DNA from: Pseudomonas fulva
GTDB lineage: Bacteria > Pseudomonadota > Gammaproteobacteria > Pseudomonadales > Pseudomonadaceae
NCBI RefSeq assembly: GCF_015680705.1
Contig: NZ_JADNYP010000005.1
Span: 124,001-188,000 of the forward strand
Direction of reading: 5' to 3'
DNA length: 64,000 nucleotides
In this document: in pieces, positions 50,295-59,809 of the stretch
How positions within the stretch are numbered: the first letter of the stretch is position 1
Layout: each line of letters begins with the position of its first letter
The notes under the pieces: generated by a model
Databases searched by the model: none
Seen by the model: the letters and a program-made list of their open reading frames with translations, nothing else
Told to the model about the DNA's origin: nothing
Made by a program: the position numbers and the translations under genes

Positions 50295-51821
50295 TCACGG
50301 CCCCTCGACGCGATTGCGACCGCCCGCCTTGGCCCTGTACAAGGCTGCGTCCGCAGCGCCCAGTACCCACGTCAGGTCCTGCTGGCGTCCGGGTACATGA
50401 AGGCCGACGCCGATGCTCACGGTAACCGGCCATGAGTCATCGCCGAACACGGGCAGGGCCTCGATACTGGCGCGAATGCGTTCAGCCAGCAGCAAGGCCC
50501 CGCCCAGTTCGGTTTCCGGCAGGACCACCTGAAACTCTTCTCCTCCATACCTGGCGGCCAGGTCGCCCGGCCGGCGTATGCAACCCTCGATCGTCCTGGC
50601 TACTTCGCGCAGCGCTTGATCCCCACCGGCATGGCCATGACGCTGGTTGAATGCCTTGAAATGATCGACATCCACCATCAATACCGCCAGCGGCTTGCGA
50701 TTGCGCTGCGCGCGCGCCCATTCGCGCCTGAGTACCTGGTCCAGTTGACGGCGGTTCGCCAACCCAGTGAGGCTGTCGGTGATGGCGAGCCTGGCCAGGT
50801 CCTGTTCGGCACGATGACGTCTGCGCAGCTCCCGGCCCAGCAAGCGGGTCAGCCAGAGAATGCCCAGGCACAGCACGCCGGTCGCGATGCCGACGAGCAA
50901 GGCGGTACGCTGCCAGACCTGGAAAATATCCTCTGAAGACTGCGTCACCAGCACGATCAGAGGTAGATCGGCGACCCGGGCGAAGGTATGGATGCGCTCG
51001 GCCTGGCCATCGCCCGGGTGCGTGGTGAAGCTTGCGCTGGGCTCGTTCAGGATGCGCTTGAAGTCCGCTTGCTGGCTGAGGTCGGTACCTACCGCTGGAT
51101 CGCCGGGCCGTGCCGGTTGGCGGGCGAGCAGCTGGCCGTCGGTGTTGAGCAGGTCGATGTTGCTGTGCTGGCCGATATCCAGGCGCTGGAACAGCTGGCT
51201 GAAATACGACAGCCGCACGGCGCCGGCAGCCAGGCCGGCAAATTCGCCGTCTGGCCCGGATATGCGCCGGCTGAAGCTGATGCACCAGTCCAGATCGCCC
51301 AGGCGTGCCTTGAACGGCGGGCCGACCAGCAAACCCAGGTCGCGGTTGTCCCGGTGGCGCTGAAAGACCGGAGTGTCGGCGAAGTTGGCTGTGCGTGGCA
51401 CCACGCTGGTGGAGTCGCCGGCCACGTTGCCTTGGGCATCGATCCACAAGATGTCGCCATGGACCGGTTTGGCGAAGGCGCGGTCGAACAGGATCCGATG
51501 GCGTACCGCTTCGTGCAGGGCGAGCACGCTTGGCTGACGTATGGCCCAGATCAGCTCGCGCAGCGATTGGTCGTACAGTTCGACATTGCGCACGATGTCG
51601 CTTTCGATGAGCTGGACGATGTTGCCGGCCGATCGCATGGACGACTGCACGACGCTGTCGCGCTCGCGCACCAGCAACAGACCGACGATGGCCAGGATGG
51701 CGAGCACGGCGAGGCACTGCCCAGGTTGAGGAACAGCACGGGATCGGACTTGTACACGGCGCAACGCGGGGTTCGGGTAGGCATGGTCGCTACTGCATAA
51801 GCCCGTCGTCCGTGAGGGCAA
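50295..51821 (-). CDS. Membrane diguanylate cyclase (dCache-GGDEF); N-terminus possibly frameshifted
   Basis: A ~508-residue protein with one N-terminal helix (AVLAILAIVGLLLV), a periplasmic dCache-like sensor (~60-290), a second helix (~305-325) and a GGDEF domain. The active-site motif is RYGGEEF, and the product-inhibition I-site RxxD (RPGD) lies five residues upstream, so it should make c-di-GMP with feedback. The frame-consistent start is a weak TTG at 51821. A better start, ATG 51784 (MPTRTPRCAVYKSDPVLFLNLG), is in another frame and would join near 51720 if one C were inserted. Confidence 0.8.
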   Translation of the reverse strand: MPSRTTGLCSSDHAYPNPALRRVQVRSRAVPQPGQCLAVLAILAIVGLLLVRERDSVVQSSMRSAGNIVQLIESDIVRNVELYDQSLRELIWAIRQPSVLALHEAVRHRILFDRAFAKPVHGDILWIDAQGNVAGDSTSVVPRTANFADTPVFQRHRDNRDLGLLVGPPFKARLGDLDWCISFSRRISGPDGEFAGLAAGAVRLSYFSQLFQRLDIGQHSNIDLLNTDGQLLARQPARPGDPAVGTDLSQQADFKRILNEPSASFTTHPGDGQAERIHTFARVADLPLIVLVTQSSEDIFQVWQRTALLVGIATGVLCLGILWLTRLLGRELRRRHRAEQDLARLAITDSLTGLANRRQLDQVLRREWARAQRNRKPLAVLMVDVDHFKAFNQRHGHAGGDQALREVARTIEGCIRRPGDLAARYGGEEFQVVLPETELGGALLLAERIRASIEALPVFGDDSWPVTVSIGVGLHVPGRQQDLTWVLGAADAALYRAKAGGRNRVEGP

Positions 51822-51956
51822 GGCTTCATACGCGGCGGCGGTATTTTAAGGAAGCGAAGCACGGCCGGACAACCGCGGAAACGGTTGTCCGACGGAATGG
51901 AAGACAGCTTCGGTCGCGGCCGCTCGAGTGTGCCGCGACGCCGGCCGCCGGTGTGT

Positions 51957-53288
51957 CTAGAAGATGTTCAACGGATAATCGACGATCACCCGATACTCGT
52001 CCACGTCATTGTCGACCCAGGAATAACCTTGGGAGCCACGGTGACTGGCGTAGCGCAGCTGCACGGCCAGGTCCTTGAAATCGCCCTCCTGAACCACATA
52101 CTTCACGTCCAGGTCACGCTCCCAGTGACGAGCGTCCTTGCCGTCCGGGCTGTACCAGTGGCCATACCCGCTGCTGTCACGGTCGGCCTTGGTCAGATCC
52201 AATTTGCCGCGCGAGTAGGAGAGGGTAGTGCTCAGGCCTGGCAAGCCGAGCCCGGAGAACTCGTAGTCGTACTGCAGCTTCCAGGAGCGCTCGTTGGGGC
52301 CGTTGAAGTCCGAGTACATCCGCGAGTTGTCCAGGAACACGCTGTCGCCCTGGTTGATGTAGTCGAACGGCGTATTGCCGTTGACCCGCTGGTAGGCGGC
52401 GGTGAGGCTATGATGGCCGGCATTGACGGTGAAATGCAGGCTGTAGGTATTGTTGTCGATATCGCCCAGCAGGGCCTGGCCGGTGTCCTGGGTGTGGTAG
52501 AAGTGCAGGCCGGGGTTGAGGCTGACCAGGTCGTTGACCACATGGGTGTAGTCGAAATCGAAGTAGTACTGGTTCCAGATGTCCTTCAGTTCGGCGGCAT
52601 ACAGGTTGCTCGTGATGTTCGGCGTGCCGCTCCAGGAGGCGCCCAGCCAGCTCAGATGATGACTCTTGCTGCCCTCGGCCAGGGTGCCATAGAAGGTGTC
52701 GATGCGACGCTGGCCGCTCTGGTTGTAGGGCTTGGTGAAGCTCACCTGGCCGCCTTCGAGCTGCAGGCCAGCAATGCTCTGGTTGGTCAGGCTCACGCCA
52801 CGGAAAGTCTGCGGCAGCATGCGGGTTTCGCCACCTGCGATCACCGGATTGGTCAGGAACAGGTCACCAGCCTTCAGCTCCGTGTCGAAGGCCTTGAACT
52901 TGACGGCTGCGCCCGCCGTGGAGAAGGTTCCCGGTGCCTTGCCAAGTTCGCCATCATCCTTGTAGTGCGGCGGCAGGATGCTGCTGCCGGCATGACCGCC
53001 ACCGCCATCGAGCTTGATGCCGAGCATGGCATGGGCATCCAGACCGAAGCCGACCGTGCCGGGCGTGTAGCCGGACTCGAAGCGTGCGATGAAACCCTGG
53101 CCCCATTCGCGGTTGTCCCGATTACCGGGGTTGAGCTGGTTGCGATTGAAGTACGCATTGCGTGCGTTGACGTTCAGCGAGGCACCTTCGATGAACCCCT
53201 CAGACTGCTGGTCATCGGCCTGGGCTGTGCAAGGAATCGTTGCAGCCATTGCAACGAAAAGCGGGGTGAAGCGAAACGCGATGGACAC
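51957..53288 (-). CDS. OprD-family outer-membrane porin
   Basis: A 443-residue OprD/OpdK-type 18-stranded porin for small acidic or aromatic substrates. The signal peptide covers residues ~1-24. The mature start [20 protein letters not shown] is OprD-type, and the terminal residue is Phe (VDYPLNIF). It starts at GTG 53288, with AGAGGAG nine bases upstream; no ATG is available. The specific substrate cannot be read. Confidence 0.9.
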   Translation of the reverse strand: MSIAFRFTPLFVAMAATIPCTAQADDQQSEGFIEGASLNVNARNAYFNRNQLNPGNRDNREWGQGFIARFESGYTPGTVGFGLDAHAMLGIKLDGGGGHAGSSILPPHYKDDGELGKAPGTFSTAGAAVKFKAFDTELKAGDLFLTNPVIAGGETRMLPQTFRGVSLTNQSIAGLQLEGGQVSFTKPYNQSGQRRIDTFYGTLAEGSKSHHLSWLGASWSGTPNITSNLYAAELKDIWNQYYFDFDYTHVVNDLVSLNPGLHFYHTQDTGQALLGDIDNNTYSLHFTVNAGHHSLTAAYQRVNGNTPFDYINQGDSVFLDNSRMYSDFNGPNERSWKLQYDYEFSGLGLPGLSTTLSYSRGKLDLTKADRDSSGYGHWYSPDGKDARHWERDLDVKYVVQEGDFKDLAVQLRYASHRGSQGYSWVDNDVDEYRVIVDYPLNIF

Positions 53289-53393
53289 CAGTACAAGCTC
53301 CTCTGGTCTGACGGTGAGGTAGTTCTTGTTCTCTGCCCGACAACTTTCCCGTCAGGGGCGAACTGATGTGGCGGGCACTACCTGCAAATAAAA

Positions 53394-53423
53394 GAAAGGC
53401 CGCTGGTTGCCCAGCGGCCTTTC
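53394..53423. terminator. Bidirectional hairpin terminator
   Basis: GAAAGGCCGCTGG (53394-53406), TTGC loop, CCAGCGGCCTTTC (53411-53423); perfect 13-bp stem. It separates the small secreted gene at 53494 from the oprD-family gene on the same strand. Confidence 0.85.
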
Positions 53424-53493
53424 TTAAACTAACACATCGTCACGCCTCATGTCCGACCTTGGCCTTGACATGGCGCCATTGGCGCGGCGTCTC

Positions 53494-53718
53494 TCAGCTG
53501 TCGACGCCCTGCTCGACGACGCCCTTGGAAGCGGTCTGTCGCGCGTCCTTGGCGGCATCGACCGGTTGTCCGGCGACGGCTTCGCGGACCTGTTCGCGAA
53601 CGGCGGAGAGTTGTGCGTTACGCGCGACGAAGGCCGGCGACTCTTCCGCCATGGCCAGGGGCGACAACAACAGGGAAGACAGAACGAATACGCTGGCAAC
53701 ACCCATACTGTTGGACAT
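53494..53718 (-). CDS. Small secreted hypothetical protein
   Basis: A 74-residue protein with a signal peptide (residues ~1-24, MSNSMGVASVFVLSSLLLSPL, cleavage after AMA) and a short helical, charged mature part. AGAAGG lies upstream of ATG 53718. No family recognised. Confidence 0.65.
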   Translation of the reverse strand: MSNSMGVASVFVLSSLLLSPLAMAEESPAFVARNAQLSAVREQVREAVAGQPVDAAKDARQTASKGVVEQGVDS

Positions 53719-53909
53719 TTGAAACTACCTTCTTGCACTGCAAGTATTGATTCGACAGCGCTAAGTTAAACCCGGCAGCGAGTTTGAAACAGGGTCGAGC
53801 TGAATAAGCACTATTACAAAAAAAGCAAAAATACCCGTCGTGAAAAGTAGGCCTGCCGGCCAAGCCGCGTGCTTGAGCCACTCCCTGGCTCGACCGCAGG
53901 CCAGGATGG

Positions 53910-54221
53910 CTACCGCAGCGTACTGTCCCATTCACTGACGTAGGCCCGCTTGTGCTGCTTGTCGAACAGGCACAGCTCGGTGCCGGTGCGCTTTTGCATG
54001 TGTTTCTGCGGATAGGTGCCCTCAAGCAGCAGGGCGCTATAGCCGACCTGATCTTCGAATTCGACGGGCTTGCCACGTACATGGGCATCCTTGAACTGGC
54101 TCGCCGCCAGGCAGGCCTTGAGCACCTGCTGGCGATGCTCGTTCCAGGCCTGTTCGCTGGAGGCGTGGGCGAGGGGGGACGACAATACGCAGACGAGCAG
54201 CAACAGAGAGGACGGTTTCAT
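53910..54221 (-). CDS. Secreted hypothetical protein
   Basis: A 103-residue protein with signal peptide (~1-20, MKPSSLLLLVCVLSSPLAHA), and two cysteines in the mature part (ACLAAS and LCLFDK) that could form a disulfide. ATG 54221 has AGGTG upstream; an earlier ATG at 54245 is less likely. No known family. Confidence 0.65.
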   Translation of the reverse strand: MKPSSLLLLVCVLSSPLAHASSEQAWNEHRQQVLKACLAASQFKDAHVRGKPVEFEDQVGYSALLLEGTYPQKHMQKRTGTELCLFDKQHKRAYVSEWDSTLR

Positions 54222-54306
54222 GCGAGGCACCTGTTGTACATTCATGAGCCCGGATTATGCCGGGACCATTTCCCGGGTTGGCTCGACAAGTTTGTCGCTG
54301 AATATA

Positions 54307-55203
54307 TCACCGCTCGGCGAAGACCACCGCCCGCGCCGCCGTCACCAGGCAGTCGGTGAGCTCCGGTGAGGAAAACTTGGTCAGGATGGCGTTGGCCCCG
54401 GACAACCTGGCTTTCTCGCCGGCCATGCTGCTGTCCAGGGAGGTGTGCAGCAACACGTAGAGATGCTGAAAATCCGGGGTCTCCCGCAGGCTGCGGGTAA
54501 AGGCATAGCCGTCCATCTCCGACATCTCGATATCCGAGACCACGATGTTGATTTCCCGCTCGGTGCCTTGCAGCGCCAGCAGCACATCGATCGCCTCCTT
54601 GGCGCTGCGTGCCGTGTGGCATTCGATGCCCAGGCTGCGCAGGGTGTGGGTGGATTGCTGCAAGGCGACCTGACTGTCGTCCACCACCAGGATGTTGGCG
54701 GCTGCCAGCAGGGCGGCCTGCTCGCGGTCCAGCTCGCCGCTGGGCAGCGCCAGGTCCTGGGGCATGATGGCCTGGAGTACCTTTTCGATATCCAGAACCT
54801 GCACCAGCTGGTCGTCGACCCGTGTGACGCCGGTGATGAAGGCGCGATTGCCGGAGGCGTAGGGCGGTGGCTTGATATCGGTGCTGCGGCAGTGGACGAT
54901 GCGGCTCACGGCCTGGACATGCAGCCCCTGGCGCGAACGGCTGATATCGGTGACGATCAGGCAGCCGCCCTGGGGGTCGGCCAGTGGCCGCTCGCCGATT
55001 GCCCGCGACAGGTCGATCACCGAAAGCGGCTGGCCACGCAGGGTCGCCACGCCACGTACGTGGGGGTGCGATTCAGGCAGGCGGGTCAATGCCGGGCAGG
55101 TGATGATCTCGCTGACCTTGAGCAGGTTGATGGCCATCAGCTTGCCGCTGCGCAGGGTGAACAACAGCAGCGACAAGGCGTCCGCGCGAGCGTTTCGGGT
55201 CAT
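54307..55203 (-). CDS. CheV-like chemotaxis protein (CheW-REC)
   Basis: A 298-residue fusion of an N-terminal CheW domain (~10-150, LMAINLLKVSEI and GVATLRGQPLSVIDL) and a C-terminal receiver (~170-295). The receiver has the acidic VVDDS, phospho-Asp in VVSDIEMSEMDG and lysine in ILTKFSS. CheV proteins couple chemoreceptors to CheA. No other chemotaxis gene is nearby. ATG 55203 is the first good start. Confidence 0.88.
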   Translation of the reverse strand: MTRNARADALSLLLFTLRSGKLMAINLLKVSEIITCPALTRLPESHPHVRGVATLRGQPLSVIDLSRAIGERPLADPQGGCLIVTDISRSRQGLHVQAVSRIVHCRSTDIKPPPYASGNRAFITGVTRVDDQLVQVLDIEKVLQAIMPQDLALPSGELDREQAALLAAANILVVDDSQVALQQSTHTLRSLGIECHTARSAKEAIDVLLALQGTEREINIVVSDIEMSEMDGYAFTRSLRETPDFQHLYVLLHTSLDSSMAGEKARLSGANAILTKFSSPELTDCLVTAARAVVFAER

Positions 55204-55276
55204 GGCGTGTTCGGCTTCCGTCGATGAACAGGATGCCGGGTTATCGACCTGCCTCCCCCAGGCTTTAGCCCGGCCA

Positions 55277-56833
55277 TCAGCGCAACCGCAGCCGCTTGGC
55301 CAGACGGCTGAGATTGGCGCGGTCCAGGTCCAGCTCGCGAGCCGCCGCGGCCCAATTGTAGTCGTGCCGTTGCAGGCAGCCCTCGATCAGCTGCCGCTGG
55401 TAGTCATCCAGCGCCTGGCGCAGGCCGCCTTCGCCCAGTGGCGCCGAAGCGGCCACCGGCTCGACGGCCTGGCTCGCCACGGCAGGCTGGACTGGACGCA
55501 GGTCCAGGTCGCAGGCTTGCAGGGTGAGAATGCGCGGACGCTGCGAATGGTGCCCGAGCGCCTTGAGCGCCGAGCGGCCGATCAGGTGTTCCAGTTCGCG
55601 AACGTTGCCTGGCCAGTCGTAGTCCAGCAGCGCGGCCTGCGCATCCGGGCTCAGGCGCAGGCTGTTGAGGCCCATGCGCGAGCGGTTTTGTTCGAGGAAG
55701 TAGCCAGCCAGCAGCAACACGTCGCGACCACGTTCGCGCAAGGCTGGCACCCGCAGCGGATAAACGCTCAGGCGATGGTAGAAGTCCGCCCGATAACGGC
55801 CGTTTCGCACTTCCTCGGCCAGGTCGCGATTGGTCGCCGCAATCAGTCGTACGTCCACCCGGTGCTCGCGGTCCGAGCCCAGGCGCTGCAGCTGGCCGCT
55901 CTGCAGCACGCGCAGCAGCTTGGCTTGCACCACCAGAGAAAGCTCGCCCACTTCGTCCAGGAACAAGGTGCCGCCATTGGCCAGCTCGAACTTCCCTCGT
56001 CGCTCGCCATGGGCGCCGGTGAAGGCGCCGCGGACGTGGCCGAACAATTCGCTTTCGACCAGCGTATCGGGCAGGGCCGCGCAGTTGAGACTGATCAACG
56101 GCTTGTCGGCCCGGTCACTGGCCTGGTGCAGCGCCTGAGCGACCAACTCCTTGCCGACCCCGGTCTCGCCGGTGATCAGCACGGTCAGCTCGCTTGGCCC
56201 CACCAGGCGGATCTCCTCGAGCAGATGCTTGTGCGCCGGGCTTTGCCCGATCATTTCCTGTTGCTGTTGCCCACTGGCCTGGCGATAGACCTCGGCGCGC
56301 TGGTGTTCGTCCTCCGCGCGCAAGGCCAGCTGCTCGATCCGCTCGGCCACCGTGACCGTGGCCGCGGCGAGACTGGCGAACGCCTGCAAGGCATCCAGTT
56401 CCACGGCCTGGAACTGACCGGCAGTGAGCGAATCCAGAGTCAGCAGGCCCCAGGGACGCTCGTCGACCAGCAAAGGGCAGCCCATGCAATCATGTACGTG
56501 GAGGTCTACCTCGGGAGCATCGACCAGACCGTCGTACGGGTCCGGCAGCTCGCTGTCACTGTCGAAACGGGTCGGAGCATGACGGCTGAGCAGCATTTGG
56601 AAGCGAGGATGATCGCTGATGCGAAAGCGCCGCCCCAGGGTATCCGGCGACAGGCCGTCGACGGCCAACGGCACCAGCCACTGGCCATCGAGCTTGAGCA
56701 GGGCGGCGGCATCGCAGGGCAGCAGGGCGCGCATGGCCTGCAGCAGCCGGCGATAGCGTTCCTGGTCCGGCAGGTCGCGAGACAGATCGCTGACCAGGGG
56801 AAGCAGGGTGGTAAGCAAGGGTTTCGATGTCAT
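55277..56833 (-). CDS. norR: Nitric-oxide-responsive sigma-54 activator NorR
   Basis: A 518-residue activator: N-terminal GAF domain (~1-175, NO-sensing iron centre), central AAA+ domain (Walker A GETGVGKE, GAFTGA loop for sigma-54 contact, Walker B GGTLFLDEVG) and C-terminal Fis-type HTH (~475-515, WAAAARELDLDRANLSRL). It senses NO and activates the divergent flavohaemoglobin gene. ATG 56833 overlaps the first of three GT-N7-AC sites, so it probably also represses itself. Confidence 0.93.
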   Translation of the reverse strand: MTSKPLLTTLLPLVSDLSRDLPDQERYRRLLQAMRALLPCDAAALLKLDGQWLVPLAVDGLSPDTLGRRFRISDHPRFQMLLSRHAPTRFDSDSELPDPYDGLVDAPEVDLHVHDCMGCPLLVDERPWGLLTLDSLTAGQFQAVELDALQAFASLAAATVTVAERIEQLALRAEDEHQRAEVYRQASGQQQQEMIGQSPAHKHLLEEIRLVGPSELTVLITGETGVGKELVAQALHQASDRADKPLISLNCAALPDTLVESELFGHVRGAFTGAHGERRGKFELANGGTLFLDEVGELSLVVQAKLLRVLQSGQLQRLGSDREHRVDVRLIAATNRDLAEEVRNGRYRADFYHRLSVYPLRVPALRERGRDVLLLAGYFLEQNRSRMGLNSLRLSPDAQAALLDYDWPGNVRELEHLIGRSALKALGHHSQRPRILTLQACDLDLRPVQPAVASQAVEPVAASAPLGEGGLRQALDDYQRQLIEGCLQRHDYNWAAAARELDLDRANLSRLAKRLRLR

Positions 56834-56884
56834 AAGGACTCCGTGTGGTCCTTATGACTATAGAGTAGTCCTGGTCATTCTGAC
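56829..56884. promoter_or_regulatory. Three NorR enhancer sites (GT-N7-AC)
   Basis: GT-N7-AC elements at 56829-56839, 56848-56858 and 56874-56884. The first two are also arms of an ATAAGGAC/GTCCTTAT inverted repeat. Three such sites upstream of a sigma-54 promoter are the known NorR arrangement. Confidence 0.75.
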
Positions 56885-56924
56885 TTGCTCAAGGTCAAGA
56901 CCCCGGTTTCATTGGGCCGGAAAG

Positions 56925-56941
56925 TTGGCACGGTTGATGTA
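56925..56941 (+). promoter_or_regulatory. Candidate sigma-54 promoter for fhp
   Basis: TTGGCACG (-24) followed by GTTG and ATGTA (-12). The -24 half is near-perfect; the -12 half has GT instead of GC. It sits ~45 bp before the fhp start and downstream of the NorR sites. Confidence 0.55.
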
Positions 56942-56988
56942 TTGCACAGGTCAAACCTTCGACATCTCCACGTTCGGGAGTAACCGCA

Positions 56989-58167
56989 ATGCTCAACGAC
57001 CAACAACGCGCCATCATCAAGGCAACCGTCCCGCTGCTGGAAAGCGGTGGCGAAGCCTTGACCACGCATTTCTACAAGATGATGCTCGCCGAGTATCCCG
57101 AAGTGCGACCACTGTTCAACCAGGCCCACCAGCAAAGTGGCGCCCAGCCACGCGCGCTGGCCAATGCGGTGTTGATGTATGCCAGGCATATCGACCGGCT
57201 CGAGCAGCTCGGCGGCCTGGTCGGGCAGATCATCAACAAGCATGTGGCCCTGCAGATCCTTCCGGAGCATTACCCGATCGTCGGCAGTTGCCTGCTGCGC
57301 GCCATCAAGGAAGTGCTAGGCGAGGAAATCGCCACGCCGCCAGTCATCGAAGCCTGGGGCGCGGCCTACCAGCAGCTGGCCGACATCCTCATCGGCGCCG
57401 AGGAGACCCTCTACAAGCAGAAGGAAGAGGCGCCGGGCGGCTGGCGCGGGACCCGTGAGTTCCGCCTGGTACGTCGCGAGCAGGAAAGCAGCGAGATCGT
57501 GTCCTTCTACTTTGCGCCAGTCGATGGCAAGCCTGTGCTCAAGGCCGAACCAGGCCAGTACATCGGTGTGCAACTGTTCATCGAGGGTAGTGAACAGCGC
57601 CGCAACTACTCGCTCTCCGCGCTGGGCGACGGCCAGCAGTACCGCATCAGCGTCAAGCGCGAGCCTGGCGGCAAGGCATCGAATTTCCTGCACGACCAGC
57701 TCAAGGTCGGCGATACCCTGCCTCTGTTCCCACCGGCCGGGGATTTCACCCTGACCGACAGCGACAAGCCTCTGGTGCTGATCAGTGGCGGCGTCGGCAT
57801 CACGCCAACCCTGGCCATGCTCGACGCGGCCCTGCAGGGCGAGCGACCGGTCTATTTCATCCATTGCGCGCGAAATCGTGCGGTACATGCCTTCCGCGAC
57901 CGGATCGACGAGCTGGCCGCGCGCCATCCGCAGCTCAAGCGCTTCTACTGCTACGCCGAGGACGACGGCAGTGGTCAGGGTGATGCCCTGGGGCTGATCG
58001 ACCAGCAAAGGCTGGAACAATGGCTGCCGCATGACCGCGATGTGGACGCCTACTTCCTCGGGCCGAAGCCGTTCATGGCCGCGATCAAGCGTCATCTCAA
58101 GGGCCTGGGCGTACCAGAGCAACAAAGCCGCTACGAGTTCTTCGGCCCGGCCGCGGCGCTGGAATGA
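56989..58167 (+). CDS. fhp: Flavohaemoglobin (nitric oxide dioxygenase)
   Basis: A 392-residue Hmp-type protein: globin domain (~1-138; proximal His in NKHVALQILPEHYP, ~residue 85), FAD-binding reductase domain (~150-260, RRNYSLSA) and NAD domain (~265-390, LISGGVGITPTLAML). It converts NO and O2 to nitrate in the cytosol. ATG 56989 has GGGAGTAA upstream. Divergent from norR. Confidence 0.95.
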   Translation: MLNDQQRAIIKATVPLLESGGEALTTHFYKMMLAEYPEVRPLFNQAHQQSGAQPRALANAVLMYARHIDRLEQLGGLVGQIINKHVALQILPEHYPIVGSCLLRAIKEVLGEEIATPPVIEAWGAAYQQLADILIGAEETLYKQKEEAPGGWRGTREFRLVRREQESSEIVSFYFAPVDGKPVLKAEPGQYIGVQLFIEGSEQRRNYSLSALGDGQQYRISVKREPGGKASNFLHDQLKVGDTLPLFPPAGDFTLTDSDKPLVLISGGVGITPTLAMLDAALQGERPVYFIHCARNRAVHAFRDRIDELAARHPQLKRFYCYAEDDGSGQGDALGLIDQQRLEQWLPHDRDVDAYFLGPKPFMAAIKRHLKGLGVPEQQSRYEFFGPAAALE

Positions 58168-58215
58168 TGTGAGCAAGTGCCCCGGGGCAGCGCTGTCTGC
58201 TCCAGGGCGGCGGCT

Positions 58216-58333
58216 GGCGCATGCGCTGGCAAGCCCGTTCCCCGTGTCAGGTCGTCGCTCGTCGTGGGTAATCGAGACGAAGCGAGCAGGGCGATTGCCG
58301 GGCGCGGGGAGCTGGCTTGCCAGCGCATGCGCC
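58216..58333. repeat. REP-like inverted doublet
   Basis: Perfect 20-bp inverted arms at 58216-58235 and 58314-58333, which extend inward to ~29 bp with two mismatches (CCCCG core). The arm GGAGCTGGCTTGCCAGCG resembles Pseudomonas REP elements. It lies in the ~580-bp fhp-dsbB gap, where I see no gene. Confidence 0.55.
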
Positions 58334-58750
58334 TTGGCTCGGGCATGCGCTGCCGGTCGCAGGTTCCGGCGTCCGAGCGTCTTCCAGAGGCAAGCCAGCG
58401 AAGGGGCTGGCTGGCAGATGACACGCTGTGTCGATGAAAAGAGGCGAGGGAAGGCTGAACAAGAACAGGTTTCATCTTTAATCCTGCGTCAATCCCTGTA
58501 TCCTTCACTCCGGTGTCGAGGAGGCCTGCGCCTGCCCGTCTTCCGGAGCGCTGCTTTTTTCCGCGGCCGAGTTGAACCGCCAGACCGACATCGGGTCAGA
58601 GCCATCTCTGGATAGTCCGGCGCAACTGGCGCCGCTTCGTCGAATCATCCAATGGTCATGATCGACAGGCAGACTCATGCCCGGCCGGCTGGTGCCGGTC
58701 ACACGCTGATCGCAGGCCAGCGCAGCTACTGTCCATCGAAGGAAACGGCA

Positions 58751-59257
58751 ATGAACGAACCAACATCGCGCCTGAACCGTGAGCGGCGCTTCCTAGTGCT
58801 GCTGGGTGTGATCTGTCTGTCGCTGATCGGCGGGGCGCTGTACATGCAGGTGGTACTGGGCGAGGCGCCTTGCCCGCTATGCATCCTGCAGCGCTATGCA
58901 TTGCTGCTGATCGCCGTGTTCGCCTTCGTCGCCGCCGCCATGCCCCGCGCAGGCGGCGTGACCCTGTTCGAAGGGCTGGTGGTGCTCAGCGCCATCGGCG
59001 GGGCCATTGCAGCTGGCCGCCATGTGTATATACTCGCCAACCCTGCGGTAAGCTGCGGCATCGACACCTTGCAGCCCATCGTCGATGACCTGCCGCTAGC
59101 CAAGGTCTGGCCGCTGATGTTCCAGGTGGACGGTTTCTGCACCACGCCGTACCCGCCGTTGCTCGGTCTTTCCCTCGCGCAGTGGGCGTTGCTGGCGTTC
59201 ATCCTGACCGTGGTGCTGGTGCCGCTGGGCATCTATCGCAACCGGCGACGGTCCTAG
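58751..59257 (+). CDS. dsbB: Disulfide bond formation protein DsbB
   Basis: A 168-residue inner-membrane protein with four hydrophobic helices. The redox pairs are CPLC (~41-44, close to the first periplasmic turn) and the second pair Cys in VSCGID (~100) and GFCTTP (~126). It oxidises DsbA and passes electrons to quinone. ATG 58751 has GGAAACGG upstream. It precedes the cyo operon; pseudomonads often have two dsbB paralogues. Confidence 0.92.
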   Translation: MNEPTSRLNRERRFLVLLGVICLSLIGGALYMQVVLGEAPCPLCILQRYALLLIAVFAFVAAAMPRAGGVTLFEGLVVLSAIGGAIAAGRHVYILANPAVSCGIDTLQPIVDDLPLAKVWPLMFQVDGFCTTPYPPLLGLSLAQWALLAFILTVVLVPLGIYRNRRRS

Positions 59258-59457
59258 TTCAAAGTTGCCGAATACGCAAGTCGATTGCCCTTGCGAACCT
59301 TGTTGAAATTATTCGCCCTGACCACCCCGAAATCGCTGAAAGCCTTGCCTGGCAAGGGTTGCAGGCTTCCCCGAGGGGGTGCGACAAACTGTCGCGAAGC
59401 TGATTTTTTGATCAGTATTGTTACGAATTCTGTAAAAGACTGTTGCTCAATAAGTCA

Positions 59458-59486
59458 TAGTCAAGGGTTGGCGACCTATCTACAAT
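59458..59486 (+). promoter_or_regulatory. Weak sigma-70-like promoter in the cyo leader region
   Basis: TAGTCA (59458-59463), 17-bp spacer, TACAAT (59481-59486). The 552-bp gap 59258-59809 otherwise shows no gene; short open frames lack ribosome sites. A long leader before cyoA is possible. Confidence 0.32.
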
Positions 59487-59809
59487 CGCCCCCAATTTCC
59501 GTTCGGCACTGCTTGCAAGTCGCAGGATTGAAGGAAGCCACGGCTCCTTTTTGCTGACTTCGTCAAGTTTCGCCAAACGGCGATACCGGGCGGACCCCCC
59601 TCCGCGTTTTCTCGCACCAAACGGACTTGGTTGAAGTACAGGCCGTTAGCCTACGAAGTCATATAGCACCGTAATTTCGCTCGATGCCTGGTCCAGCAGT
59701 CGGACGCCTGGCATCAGCGGATTCGCCCCAAATGCTGACGCTTGGCAGGACGAAGTGTTGGCGACCAAAACACAATTGCATTGAAGCAAGCTGATCTAGA
59801 GGTCGTGAG

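Noticed and set aside
58031..58615. Open frame across the fhp 3' end and the following gap
   Set aside because: Overlaps fhp in another frame, covers the REP-like repeat and has no ribosome site.
59400..59425. Possible Anr box (TTGAT-N4-ATCAA) in the cyo leader
   Set aside because: Only the left half (TTGAT) matches; the right half reads ATTGT.
59285..59557. Open frame in the dsbB-cyoA gap
   Set aside because: Starts without a Shine-Dalgarno and resembles no protein.
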